From the NCBI GenBank assembly GCA_020974905.1, contig CP087563.1, positions 124,001 to 188,000 of the forward strand: a stretch of 64,000 bases of DNA, in the 5' to 3' direction. This document shows, piece by piece, positions 46,810 through 55,679 of this stretch. Below the pieces are notes generated by a model. The model had not been told where the DNA came from, ran no database searches, and saw only the letters and a list, made by a program, of their open reading frames with translations. Within the stretch, counting starts at the first letter, position 1. Each line of letters starts with the position of its first letter. Made by a program: the position numbers and the translations under genes. This DNA comes from Planctomycetes bacterium syqfu. Lineage in GTDB: Bacteria; Planctomycetota; Phycisphaerae; Phycisphaerales; Phycisphaeraceae.

Positions 46810-49368
46810 TCATGCAGCTTCCTGGGCATCAATGTCAGAGATGTGCTTTTGTCCTGCCCACTTGGCAACCAATTCACGCAGTTGATCAATCTTGATCGGT
46901 TTGCTCAGATAATCAGACATACCAATCTTAAGACACTTCTCGCGATCACCTGCAAGAGCGTTGGCGGTGATCGCGATCACGGGTAACTGGGCTTTGTCAT
47001 TGGATAACTTACGAATCTGTTGAGTGGCTTCAAAGCCGTCCATCACAGGCATCTGGCAGTCCATCAAGACCAGGTCGTATTCGTTGGCAAGAATCATATC
47101 CAGTGCTTCCTGACCATTACCTGCTAAATCAGCCGTGAGATCCAAACGTGCGAGAATGCGCAGACAGACCATCTGATTGACTTTATTGTCTTCAACGAGC
47201 AGGATTTTCAAATCATCGGATGGCTGATCTTCTTCCTGGACTTGATGACTTGTAGCATCTGTTTCAAGAAGTTTGTTCTCATGAGCGATCTTGAGTTGAT
47301 CCTGTTGCTTAAAGCTACGTTGCAGGGCGGTGGACAGGCTAACAGGGGTGATCGGATGAATAATGATATCACTGATAGCCAGTGATTTTTGCGTGTCCTC
47401 GTTGGGACGTTTACCGAAGCTGCATGTGAGAATGCATGCCGTGTCGATTGGCTGCGTAACATTGCGAATTTGTTTGATGATATTGATGCCCGAATGATCA
47501 TCCATGCTTTGGTCGATAAGGATGGCAGCAAAGGGCTGATTGATCTGTGCGGTCTTATGCACAAGATCAAGTAAGTCCTCACTGTCAGATACCAATTGGC
47601 AACGTAAACCCATGATCTGGATTTGATGCTTGAGCGTTTGTCGGATTCGGTGATTGGGATGGCCGATGAGAACTGATTTTCCCGACCAGTTGGCAAGTTT
47701 GTTTTGCCATGATTGATTTTCGTTGGCTGAAACATGTAAGGGAATTTCAAACCAGAACCGGCTTCCCTTGCCCAGATGACCTTCAGCACCGATCTGGCCG
47801 TTCATCATTTTCACAAGTTTTCGTGAGATGGCCAGCCCTAATCCTGTGCCGCCGAATTGTCGCGTGGTTGAGCCGTCAGCCTGAGTGAATTCTTCAAATA
47901 AACGTTCTGCAGTCTTGGGATCGATGCCGATGCCGGTATCTTCAACTGAAATATGCAGTCGCTCGTTTTTACCAGCACGTTTGGGCAGGACTTCAACATG
48001 AACCGTGACCTGGCCTTTTTCAGTGAATTTGATGGCATTACTCAACAGGTTCAGCAGGATCTGACTTAAGCGCGTCGGATCGCCATACACCATTGCAGGC
48101 ACGTCCGGGCTCAACTCAAGGCAGCAGTCCAGTTGTTTGCTGGCAAGACGTTCGGAGACCATCGAGAGCACATCGCTGAGATGTCGATGCAGATCAAATT
48201 CGATTCTTTCCAGTTCGACCTTACCCGCATCAATCTTGCTCAAATCCAGAACATCATTGACCAGACTGATGAGAGTTTCGCCTGCACGATGGATGACCTG
48301 AGACAGTTCGCGTTGATCCGTGTTGAGTTCACTTTCCAACAGCAGTTGGGTCATGCCCATAATCGCATTAAGCGGCGTACGTATTTCATGGCTCATGTTG
48401 GCCAGGAATTCAGACTTGGTTTTTTCACTGCGCGCAGCCTTGATCGCCAGTTCGTTGGCGACCTCAACCGAATTTTCCAATTCCAGATTTGCCGCTACCA
48501 ACTCACGACTGCTGCGCTCAGCCGTTTCCTTGGCCAATCGCAGTTGTTCATCCATTCGTTTGGCATCTGTGATATCACGCAAAATGCCGGTGAAAAAAAC
48601 TTCACCATCCAGTTCAAACTGTCCGACCGACAGACTGAGCATAAATCGACTGCCGTCTTTACGAATACCTTCGACTTGGCGTGTTGCATGTAAATGTACT
48701 GTTTCGTGACGACGGACTTGTTTTTGAAGACTTTGATGATGCCTGGCGTTCATGTCCTGAGGCATGAGGATATTGATATTCTGTCCCATCAACTCATGGC
48801 TTTCATAGCCAAAAAGTTTTTCAGTCGCAGGATTGGCATACTGGATGATGCCCTGGTGATTAATGGTGATCACACTATCGACCAGTGTATTGACCAGTGT
48901 CAGGAATTTTCGATGATTGGCCTGATTGGCGTTGGAGATCAGGGCGCTTTCCTGGAGGACTGTTTCCAGTTCCTGATTACGACTTTCAAGTTGCTCGTGG
49001 GCCTGCTTGAGGTTCTGAGACATCAAATTGATGCTTTGAGCAATCAAGGCGAATTCGTCATCTTCACTAATTGCGATGGGCTGATCAAACTTTTCATCGC
49101 CAACGCGTTTGATGCCGTTGATCAGATTGTTAACACTACCTCTGATACTGCGGTTGAGTAACCAGATCCAGACACCACCATAGATCGCGGTCTGGAGCAC
49201 CATGCTGAGCATGACAATGGGGACGATATTACTCGGAGTGACAACCTTCTCCAGACCCTGGAGATTATGCAATAGCAACCAGGTCACCATGGAACTGACC
49301 AGCAGAATCAGCAGGATGGTACCGTATGCGATGCCAAGTTTTCGACCAATGGTCAAAATCAAAATCAC
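46810..49368 (-). CDS. Hybrid sensor histidine kinase with PAS and two receiver domains
   Basis: Two transmembrane segments (about residues 9-34 and 46-70) without a large periplasmic sensor are followed by HAMP, a coiled coil, a PAS domain (about 155-275) and a second coiled coil. HisKA has H327 in SHEIRTPLNA. The ATPase shows NLLSNAIKF, DTGIGID and GTGLGLA. The first receiver (about 560-680) retains D619 but lacks the acidic pair and the lysine, so it looks degenerate; the second (about 710-840) is complete, with D770. GTG 49368 is the listed start; TTG 49362 suits the nearby GGGG better. Confidence 0.92.
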   Translation of the reverse strand: MILILTIGRKLGIAYGTILLILLVSSMVTWLLLHNLQGLEKVVTPSNIVPIVMLSMVLQTAIYGGVWIWLLNRSIRGSVNNLINGIKRVGDEKFDQPIAISEDDEFALIAQSINLMSQNLKQAHEQLESRNQELETVLQESALISNANQANHRKFLTLVNTLVDSVITINHQGIIQYANPATEKLFGYESHELMGQNINILMPQDMNARHHQSLQKQVRRHETVHLHATRQVEGIRKDGSRFMLSLSVGQFELDGEVFFTGILRDITDAKRMDEQLRLAKETAERSSRELVAANLELENSVEVANELAIKAARSEKTKSEFLANMSHEIRTPLNAIMGMTQLLLESELNTDQRELSQVIHRAGETLISLVNDVLDLSKIDAGKVELERIEFDLHRHLSDVLSMVSERLASKQLDCCLELSPDVPAMVYGDPTRLSQILLNLLSNAIKFTEKGQVTVHVEVLPKRAGKNERLHISVEDTGIGIDPKTAERLFEEFTQADGSTTRQFGGTGLGLAISRKLVKMMNGQIGAEGHLGKGSRFWFEIPLHVSANENQSWQNKLANWSGKSVLIGHPNHRIRQTLKHQIQIMGLRCQLVSDSEDLLDLVHKTAQINQPFAAILIDQSMDDHSGINIIKQIRNVTQPIDTACILTCSFGKRPNEDTQKSLAISDIIIHPITPVSLSTALQRSFKQQDQLKIAHENKLLETDATSHQVQEEDQPSDDLKILLVEDNKVNQMVCLRILARLDLTADLAGNGQEALDMILANEYDLVLMDCQMPVMDGFEATQQIRKLSNDKAQLPVIAITANALAGDREKCLKIGMSDYLSKPIKIDQLRELVAKWAGQKHISDIDAQEAA

Positions 49369-49635
49369 ATCCCCGAATCATACCAAACCAGTGGGTCATG
49401 AAAATCGATCAGCCCAAACTGGAGCACACTGGAGTTAGGTTTACTCAGATAGGGTTGAAACATGATTCTCTAGCCGATCTGTCGATAAACCTGTTAACCG
49501 AACCCCATTGTGAGTAATGATCGGGTAAAATGAGACCCAGCTTGATCGACATTTTGCGCGCGATAAATATCCTGCTCGTCCATCAAGTGTCCATCCGTGA
49601 TTACTCGGACGTCAAGAATCGGAATTGAAACACCT

Positions 49636-51783
49636 ATGCAACAGGTTCATATCGTCGTCACCACAGTCTTTGGCCTGGAAGCCGTCGTTCGACGTGAACT
49701 GGAGCAACTTGGGATAACCAACATCTCAATACGAACGGGGCGTCTGGATTTCGATGCGCCGATTCAGACAGTCATCGCCTGCAATCTCTGGCTGCGTTCT
49801 GCCGAGCGTGTTTTTATCAGTCTGGCTGAGTTTGAAGCCCGCGACTTTGGCGTGTTGTTTGATACGGTGAACGCCATCGACTGGGAGAAGTGGATCGACG
49901 AAGGTGGTCGCTTCAACGTCTCGAACCGCAGTGTCCAATCCCAGTTATCCAGCGTGCCTGCCTGTCAGAAAATCGTCAAGAAAGCCATCGTCGAAAAACT
50001 CAAAGCCCAACGCGGCGGAGAGTGGATCGAAGAAGGGGACGAAGAATACCCTGTCGATGTGGTACTTTTCAAAGACCATGTTTCAATCTTATTGGACACT
50101 TCAGGCAGTGGTCTGCACAAACGCGGCTACCGTACATGGATCGGTCCGGCACCGCTCAAGGAAACACTGGCAGCAGCGCTCGTCCAACTCTCCTTCTGGC
50201 GTGGGGATGACCGACTGCTCGTCGATCCCTTCTGTGGTAGTGGCACGATTCCCATCGAAGCAGCCATGATCGCCCGAAACATCGCTCCCGGACTTTACCG
50301 TGAGTTCTGCTCCGAGGAATGGTCCTATCTCCCGCAGGAACTCTGGGATCAGGCACGCAAAGAAGCCATGGACGCCATCAAACCTAATCTGGAGCAGCGC
50401 ATCCTTGGCTATGACATTGATGGTTTTATCATTGATCATGCCCGTGAACATGCTGAAAATGCTGGTGTCGGTGAAGACATTCACTTCCAGCAACAGGCAT
50501 TCGAACAGCTCTCCAGCAAGCGTCCGCATGGCGTGATCATCACCAACCCGCCCTATGGTGTCCGTCTGTCCGATGCGCCGGAGATTCGTGATCTGTACTC
50601 GCAAATGCCACGTGTCTTTGCAGAGTTACCCACATGGTCGTTCTTCGTCTTCACCGGTTTTGAAGACTTTGAAGGTCTCATCCAACAGGAAGCGTCACGA
50701 CGTCGCAAACTCTATAACGGTCGGCTTGAATGTCAGTATTACCAGTTTCACGGCCCGTCACCGGATGATGGTCGCATCGCACGTGAACAGGGCGTTGAAG
50801 TCAAACAGGTCTTTGGTGGCTTGCCCGAACGTACCGACGAACAGGCTCAGATTTTTGAGAACCGTTTAGCCAAGATGGCAAGACACATGCGCAAGTGGCC
50901 GACCAAACGCGGTATCACCTGTTACCGACTTTATGACCGCGACATTCCCGAGGTGCCGTTGGTGGTCGATCGCTATGACGATCACCTGCATATCGCTGAG
51001 TACGAACGCCCCAACGAACATACTTTGGCGGAACATGAAACGTGGTTGGAACACATGGCCAAGATTGCAGGTAATGTTCTGGATGTGCCAGAAGCTAAAA
51101 TCTTCGTCAAACACCGTGGTCGACAGCGTGGGACGCAGCAGTACACACCTGTTGCCAACGATGCCCATTGCTTTGATGTCCAGGAAGCAGGACTTACCTT
51201 CCGTGTGAACCTGTCAGACTACATCGACACCGGCTTGTTTCTGGATCACCGTATCACGCGCGGCATGGTCCGCGACGAAGCCATGGGTAAGCGCATGCTC
51301 AACCTTTTCGCCTACACCGGCAGCTTTTCCGTCTACGCCGCAGCAGGGGGCGCGAGTTCCACCACCACCGTGGACCTGTCTCACAACTACGTCGACTGGT
51401 CCAAATGGAACATGCAAGCCAACGGCTTTACCGAGAAGCAAGGCCACCGCTTCATCCGCTATGACGTGATGGCTTTTCTCGATGACCTCGAACCCGGCGA
51501 CACCTTCGACCTGGCCGTCGTCGACCCACCGACGTTTTCCAACAGCAAGTCCACCGAGAACGATTGGGACGTGCAAAAGGATCACGTGAGTTTACTGGCC
51601 AAACTTCACAAGGTGATGGACACGGCAGGCGTGGTCTACTTCTCCAACAACTTCCGCCGTTTCAAACTCGATGAAGAAGCACTCAAGGGAATGTACGACA
51701 TCCGCGAGATCAGCAAGCAGACAGTGCCGGAGGACTTCCGCAACAAACGCATCCACCGTTGCTGGCGGATGGTGGTGAAGTAG
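49636..51783 (+). CDS. rlmKL: Fused 23S rRNA methyltransferase RlmK/RlmL
   Basis: Modifies 23S rRNA: N2-methylation of G2445 by the RlmL half and N7-methylation of G2069 by the RlmK half (E. coli numbering). An N-terminal THUMP domain (about 1-150) precedes the first methyltransferase with DPFCGSGTIPIEAAM and the catalytic NPPYGVR. The second methyltransferase has NLFAYTGSFSVYAA and VVDPPTFSNSK. At 715 residues it is the full fusion. The start is ATG 49636 with GGAA upstream. The 267-base gap before it shows no gene. Confidence 0.95.
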   Translation: MQQVHIVVTTVFGLEAVVRRELEQLGITNISIRTGRLDFDAPIQTVIACNLWLRSAERVFISLAEFEARDFGVLFDTVNAIDWEKWIDEGGRFNVSNRSVQSQLSSVPACQKIVKKAIVEKLKAQRGGEWIEEGDEEYPVDVVLFKDHVSILLDTSGSGLHKRGYRTWIGPAPLKETLAAALVQLSFWRGDDRLLVDPFCGSGTIPIEAAMIARNIAPGLYREFCSEEWSYLPQELWDQARKEAMDAIKPNLEQRILGYDIDGFIIDHAREHAENAGVGEDIHFQQQAFEQLSSKRPHGVIITNPPYGVRLSDAPEIRDLYSQMPRVFAELPTWSFFVFTGFEDFEGLIQQEASRRRKLYNGRLECQYYQFHGPSPDDGRIAREQGVEVKQVFGGLPERTDEQAQIFENRLAKMARHMRKWPTKRGITCYRLYDRDIPEVPLVVDRYDDHLHIAEYERPNEHTLAEHETWLEHMAKIAGNVLDVPEAKIFVKHRGRQRGTQQYTPVANDAHCFDVQEAGLTFRVNLSDYIDTGLFLDHRITRGMVRDEAMGKRMLNLFAYTGSFSVYAAAGGASSTTTVDLSHNYVDWSKWNMQANGFTEKQGHRFIRYDVMAFLDDLEPGDTFDLAVVDPPTFSNSKSTENDWDVQKDHVSLLAKLHKVMDTAGVVYFSNNFRRFKLDEEALKGMYDIREISKQTVPEDFRNKRIHRCWRMVVK

Positions 51784-51796
51784 TCAAGGCAATTTT

Positions 51797-51826
51797 TTTG
51801 AACCGCCAAGACGCCAAGGGCGCCAA
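51797..51826. repeat. AGACGCCAAG dispersed repeat
   Basis: A run of CGCCAAG units (GAACCGCCAAGACGCCAAG, then GGCGCCAAG) directly before the AT-rich orphan gene, similar in kind to the string at 41063. Confidence 0.55.
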
Positions 51827-51840
51827 GTTAAGAGAGATTA

Positions 51841-52275
51841 ATGAGGACATTAATGAGTTCTTGTGTCAAATATTACGACAAGTATTTTTGGGCTAAAGAT
51901 CTAACGTTGATGGCTTGGATGATATTCATAGTATGGGAAATCGACCATCTGGAATCTCAGCCAAATTGGCTTAGACAGTTACGTGATGAATGGTATATTC
52001 AAGCAACCGAAAGACCTAATGGAACCGGGACAGTTGATCCCAATTTGGATGAGTATCTTACCAGTTCATGTAGATGCCAACTGTTAATTAAAATTGCTCA
52101 GCACTCATTGAGAACTCTTGAAAATCAGGGAGATACGTTAACTAAAGAGTGGTTAAACAATATGTACGACGATGTTAATGGCTATCGATTTGATGTCCCA
52201 AGAAAAAACTTTGATCCAATATACATTGATTTTATTGAGTTGCTGAGACATGGTTTGAAATATAAACCAAGCTAA
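51841..52275 (+). CDS. AT-rich orphan protein
   Basis: A 144-residue protein I do not recognise. It has one moderately hydrophobic stretch (MAWMIFIVW, about residues 24-32), too short to be a confident membrane anchor, and three cysteines. The DNA is markedly A+T-rich compared with rlmKL and accC on either side, like the orphan at 12866. GAGAG precedes the ATG; a second ATG follows four codons later. It is bracketed by dispersed repeat strings on both sides, suggesting an insertion. Confidence 0.6.
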   Translation: MRTLMSSCVKYYDKYFWAKDLTLMAWMIFIVWEIDHLESQPNWLRQLRDEWYIQATERPNGTGTVDPNLDEYLTSSCRCQLLIKIAQHSLRTLENQGDTLTKEWLNNMYDDVNGYRFDVPRKNFDPIYIDFIELLRHGLKYKPS

Positions 52276-52311
52276 TACATATAACCAAACTCAAGGATTT
52301 ATGACTCCAAT

Positions 52312-52350
52312 AAAAAAACACCGCATGGCCAAAACCGCGCGGTGTTTTAA
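52312..52350. terminator. Bidirectional terminator
   Basis: AAAACACCGC pairs with GCGGTGTTTT across 14 bases, with A and T runs outside. It separates the orphan gene from accC. Confidence 0.8.
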
Positions 52351-52352
52351 TT

Positions 52353-52410
52353 TAAAATTCTTCTCTGCGAACCTCTGCGGTTCTCTGCGTCTCTGCGGTA
52401 AAAATGCCTT
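52353..52410. repeat. CTCTGCG dispersed repeat
   Basis: Five CTCTGCG-like units (CTCTGCGAAC, CTCTGCGGTT, CTCTGCGTCT, CTCTGCGGTA) end in AAAATGCC, touching the accC stop. The final motif is shared with the repeat at 41063. Confidence 0.65.
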
Positions 52411-53764
52411 AACCCGGCTTGTGTTCGAGCAGACGCTCCACGAAGTGGATGTCGATGTCGCTGCGGCGGAAGTTGCCGTTGACCATCAGGTCTTGATGCA
52501 GCGGGATTGTCGTCTTGATCGGCTGCACGTTGAACTCACGAAGACTGCGACGAATGCCGAGGATGGCTTCTTCGCGGGTTTCCTTGTGGACGATGAGCTT
52601 GGCGATCATGGAGTCATAGTTGGGTGGTACGACATAGCCACCGTAGCAGTGGGTATCGACGCGGACGCCGGGGCCGCCGGGGGGATCGAAGTTGGTGATC
52701 TTGCCGGGTGATGGCGTGAAGTTGCGTGCCGGGTCTTCGGCATTGATACGCACTTCGATGGCGTGGCCGTTACGCTTGATCTGCTTCTGGGTGAAGGGCA
52801 GTTTTTCACCGGAGGCTACGCGGATCTGCATCTTGACGATGTCGATGCCGGTGATGGCTTCGGTGACGGGGTGTTCGACCTGCACGCGGGTGTTGACTTC
52901 CATCAGGTAGAACGTTCTGCTCTTACCATCCATGAGGAACTCAACGGTGCCGGCACCTGCGTACTTGGCTGCACGACAAAGACGCGCTGCAGCAGAGCAA
53001 AGGTCCTTGCGTTCATCGTCGGTGAGGATGGGACACGGTGCTTCTTCGATGAGTTTCTGGTGACGACGCTGCATGGTGCAGTCACGCTCCCAGAGATGAA
53101 CCACGTTGCCATGCTCGTCACCCATGATCTGGACTTCGATGTGGCGGGCCTTTTCGATGAATTTTTCGACGTAGACGGTCGGGTTACCGAAAGCAGCCTG
53201 GGCTTCCTGCTGAGCCTGTTGGAAGGCCTTGCGGAGTGCGATGTCGTTATGAGCAACACGCATCCCGCGACCACCACCGCCTGCAGCGGCTTTGACGATG
53301 ACGGGATACTTGATTTGCTTGGCAATCTTGAGTGCTTCGTCTTCGGAATCAATCGCACCCTTGGAACCAGGCGAGGTCGGCACCTTCTGCTTGATGGCCA
53401 ACTGCTTACAGGCAACCTTGTCACCAAGCAGGTGCATACACTCGACCGACGGGCCGATGAATTTGATGTTGCATGACGCACAGACTTCAGCGAAGTGTGC
53501 GTTCTCTGCAAGGAAACCGTAGCCGGGATGGATCGCATCCACGTTGGCGACTTCGGCAGCAGAGATAATCCGCGGGATGTTCAGGTAACTCTCGGATGCG
53601 ACCGGTGGGCCGATGCAGATGGCCTGATCAGCGAGTCGGACATGCGAGGAGTCTTTATCAGCAGTGGAGTAGACGGCAACGGTTTCGATGCCCATTTCAC
53701 GGGCCGCACGAATAATGCGGACCGCCACTTCACCACGATTAGCAATGAGTATGCGTGAAAACAT
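52409..53764 (-). CDS. accC: Biotin carboxylase subunit of acetyl-CoA carboxylase
   Basis: ATP-dependent carboxylation of biotin on AccB, first half-reaction of fatty acid synthesis. The N-terminus has ILIANRGEVAVRIIRAARE; the ATP-grasp region has KAAAGGGGRGMR and HIEVQIMGDEHG; the active site has FLEVNTRVQVEHPVTE in its usual form (here LMEVNTRVQVEHPVTE). The 451-residue length is standard. The order pepP-accB-accC on the minus strand is a widely conserved operon. Confidence 0.97.
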   Translation of the reverse strand: MFSRILIANRGEVAVRIIRAAREMGIETVAVYSTADKDSSHVRLADQAICIGPPVASESYLNIPRIISAAEVANVDAIHPGYGFLAENAHFAEVCASCNIKFIGPSVECMHLLGDKVACKQLAIKQKVPTSPGSKGAIDSEDEALKIAKQIKYPVIVKAAAGGGGRGMRVAHNDIALRKAFQQAQQEAQAAFGNPTVYVEKFIEKARHIEVQIMGDEHGNVVHLWERDCTMQRRHQKLIEEAPCPILTDDERKDLCSAAARLCRAAKYAGAGTVEFLMDGKSRTFYLMEVNTRVQVEHPVTEAITGIDIVKMQIRVASGEKLPFTQKQIKRNGHAIEVRINAEDPARNFTPSPGKITNFDPPGGPGVRVDTHCYGGYVVPPNYDSMIAKLIVHKETREEAILGIRRSLREFNVQPIKTTIPLHQDLMVNGNFRRSDIDIHFVERLLEHKPG

Positions 53765-53817
53765 AGCTTAATCAGGGAGGCAAGACCATAGATTTCGGGG
53801 ATGACAAATGTCTTGCC

Positions 53818-53846
53818 CCTAGTCCCTAGTCGCTAGTCCCTAGTCC
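53818..53846. repeat. CTAGTCCC tandem run
   Basis: Four CTAGTCCC/CTAGTCGC-like units between accB and accC, related in style to the inverted runs at 39697-39800. Confidence 0.65.
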
Positions 53847-53849
53847 CTT

Positions 53850-54320
53850 TTAGTTAGGCTTCACTTTGAACAGAGGCTGGCCAAATTCGACAGCCTGACC
53901 ATTTTCAACGAGCACCTTCTCGATGGTACCCTTGACTTCGGACTTGATTTCGTTGAAGACCTTCATGGCCTCGATGATGCAGACCACGCTGTCGGCGGTG
54001 ACCTTGGAGCCGACTGCCACAAACGGCTTGGCGTCGGGGCTTGAGGCTTCGTAGAAGGTACCGACGGTGGGGCTGGTGATTTCCAGAAGACCGTCGTCTT
54101 CGTTGGCAGCCGGGGCCGGGGCAGCGGCGGGAGCAGCAGCGGGTGCGGCGGCGGCAGCCGGGGCCGGGGCAGCGACCGGTGCGGGGGCAACCACAACCGG
54201 CTGGTCCTGGCCAGCTCGCTTGAGTTTGATGTGTTCGGCTTCATCCTGAAGGTCAACTTCGGCGATGTCGTTATCAACCATCAGTTTGACCAATTCACGC
54301 AGCTTTTTCAGATCAACCAT
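53850..54320 (-). CDS. accB: Biotin carboxyl carrier protein of acetyl-CoA carboxylase
   Basis: Carries biotin between AccC and the carboxyltransferase. An N-terminal segment of about 45 residues is joined to the biotinyl domain by an Ala/Pro linker (about 46-75). The biotinylated lysine is K120 in IIEAMKVFNEI; the usual AMKM is AMKV here, a common variant. I start at ATG 54320, preceded by GGAAC; a TTG lies two codons upstream. Confidence 0.96.
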   Translation of the reverse strand: MVDLKKLRELVKLMVDNDIAEVDLQDEAEHIKLKRAGQDQPVVVAPAPVAAPAPAAAAAPAAAPAAAPAPAANEDDGLLEITSPTVGTFYEASSPDAKPFVAVGSKVTADSVVCIIEAMKVFNEIKSEVKGTIEKVLVENGQAVEFGQPLFKVKPN

Positions 54321-54386
54321 TGACAAAGTTCCGTGTTAAATTTCAATGTGGGCGGCTACAATCCATTGCCCGCTTCGTATCGAGCG

Positions 54387-55517
54387 TTAAATGATCGTTG
54401 ATTCGAGCGTTTTAGGCAAGTCCGACAGAACTTTTTTGCCCCCCCCGGAAGATGAATCGGTGACCAAAACGTCATCTTCGATCCTTACCCCACCAATACC
54501 CGGCAGGTAGATCCCCGGTTCCACGGTCACGATATGACCCGGTTCGAGCACGCCCTGAGCACGCGATGCCAACACCGGTTGTTCGTGGATATCAAGCCCG
54601 ATTCCATGCCCCAGTGAATGTCCGAACTGCTTGCCATATCCGGCTTTAGTGATGATGTCCCGAGCCACGGCATCGACGTCCGCCAGTTTGATCCCCGGCT
54701 TGATGGCGTCGATGGCAGCCATCTGGGCATCCAGGCAGATTTGATAGATTTCCTTGATCCTGGCGGGCATTTTCCCAATCGCAACCACGCGTGTGAGGTC
54801 CGAACAATAACCGCCAAACTTGGCACCCCAGTCGATGAGAATGATCCCACCCTTGCGGACTTTCTTCTTGCCGGGGATGGCGTGGGGCAATGATGCATTG
54901 GCGTCGGCTGCGACGATACTCGGGAAACTCGTCCCGTCAGCGCCCAGTGATCGCATCTGATATTCCAGATACGCAGCGATCTGATACTCGGTCATGCCCG
55001 GCTCGATGTACTCACAGGTTCGCCTGAAAGCTTCCTGTTGAATGTCCAGCGCTTTGAGAATGGGTTTGACTTCGGTTTTGTCCTTGACCGCACGTTGCAT
55101 GAGCAGGCCATCGTCAATCGCTTTGACAGCAGAGCGCCCAAGTTCCTTGCTGATGGTTTTGGATTGGGCGATCGTGAGATCATCCTGCTGCATGCCGATC
55201 TTTTCGAGCTTGCATTTGTCCACGAGCTTTTTGAGTTCCTTGGACAAGGTGGTCTTACGCATGATCGCCTTGGCATGGGGGGCTTCGTTGGCAATCTGCT
55301 CATCAAACCGGAAGTCCGAGAGGATGTGGACGATGCTGCTGCCACTGCGGACAAGTAACCAACTGTCATCACCGACGAAACCGGTGAGGTAACGGATGTC
55401 CACAGGATTACTCACCAACAAGCCATCAAGGTTGGCATCTTTGAGTCGTGCTTGGAGCGACTTGATCCGGGCTTTGAGATGATCGGGTGTCGTGACGGAT
55501 TTTTTCTTCTTGCTCAT
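54387..55517 (-). CDS. pepP: M24-family Xaa-Pro aminopeptidase
   Basis: Metallopeptidase removing an N-terminal residue before proline. The N-terminal creatinase-like domain precedes the catalytic domain, which shows the metal ligands in LIDWGAKFGGYCSDLTR (two Asp), GHSLGHGIGLDIHE (His) and VEPGIYLPGIGGVRIEDD (two Glu). From ATG 55517 it has 376 residues. It heads the accB-accC operon; elongation factor P, often found here, is absent. Confidence 0.9.
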   Translation of the reverse strand: MSKKKKSVTTPDHLKARIKSLQARLKDANLDGLLVSNPVDIRYLTGFVGDDSWLLVRSGSSIVHILSDFRFDEQIANEAPHAKAIMRKTTLSKELKKLVDKCKLEKIGMQQDDLTIAQSKTISKELGRSAVKAIDDGLLMQRAVKDKTEVKPILKALDIQQEAFRRTCEYIEPGMTEYQIAAYLEYQMRSLGADGTSFPSIVAADANASLPHAIPGKKKVRKGGIILIDWGAKFGGYCSDLTRVVAIGKMPARIKEIYQICLDAQMAAIDAIKPGIKLADVDAVARDIITKAGYGKQFGHSLGHGIGLDIHEQPVLASRAQGVLEPGHIVTVEPGIYLPGIGGVRIEDDVLVTDSSSGGGKKVLSDLPKTLESTII

Positions 55518-55569
55518 GGTTGGACATGATAAACGCAGATGGTGCAAAACCCAATCACATCATCACGGA

Positions 55570-55606
55570 ACACAAGCCGCCAGATGAGTGAAACGAATCT
55601 GACGGG
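55570..55606 (+). repeat. RAYT-type REP element (left of pair)
   Basis: ACACAAGCCGCCAGATGAG, then GAATCTGACGGGG: the same plan as the REPs at 57190 and 57862, with base changes in both stem arms. Confidence 0.82.
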
Positions 55607-55626
55607 GCCTCGGTGATTGTGAAGAA

Positions 55627-55673
55627 CCCGTCAGATTCATTCCCTTTGGTCATTCGTCTGACGGCTTGTGTTT
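55627..55673 (-). repeat. RAYT-type REP element (right of pair)
   Basis: Inverted partner of 55570. Read on the minus strand: ACACAAGCCGTCAGACGA, loop, GAATCTGACGGG. Its stem CCGTCAGA/TCTGACGG is perfect. The pair lies between pepP and the hexomutase gene. Confidence 0.82.
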
Positions 55674-55679
55674 GATGAA

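Noticed and set aside
55563-55673. Plain terminator for the hexomutase gene
   Set aside because: No T tail follows the stems, and both arms match the REP family found elsewhere in the window.
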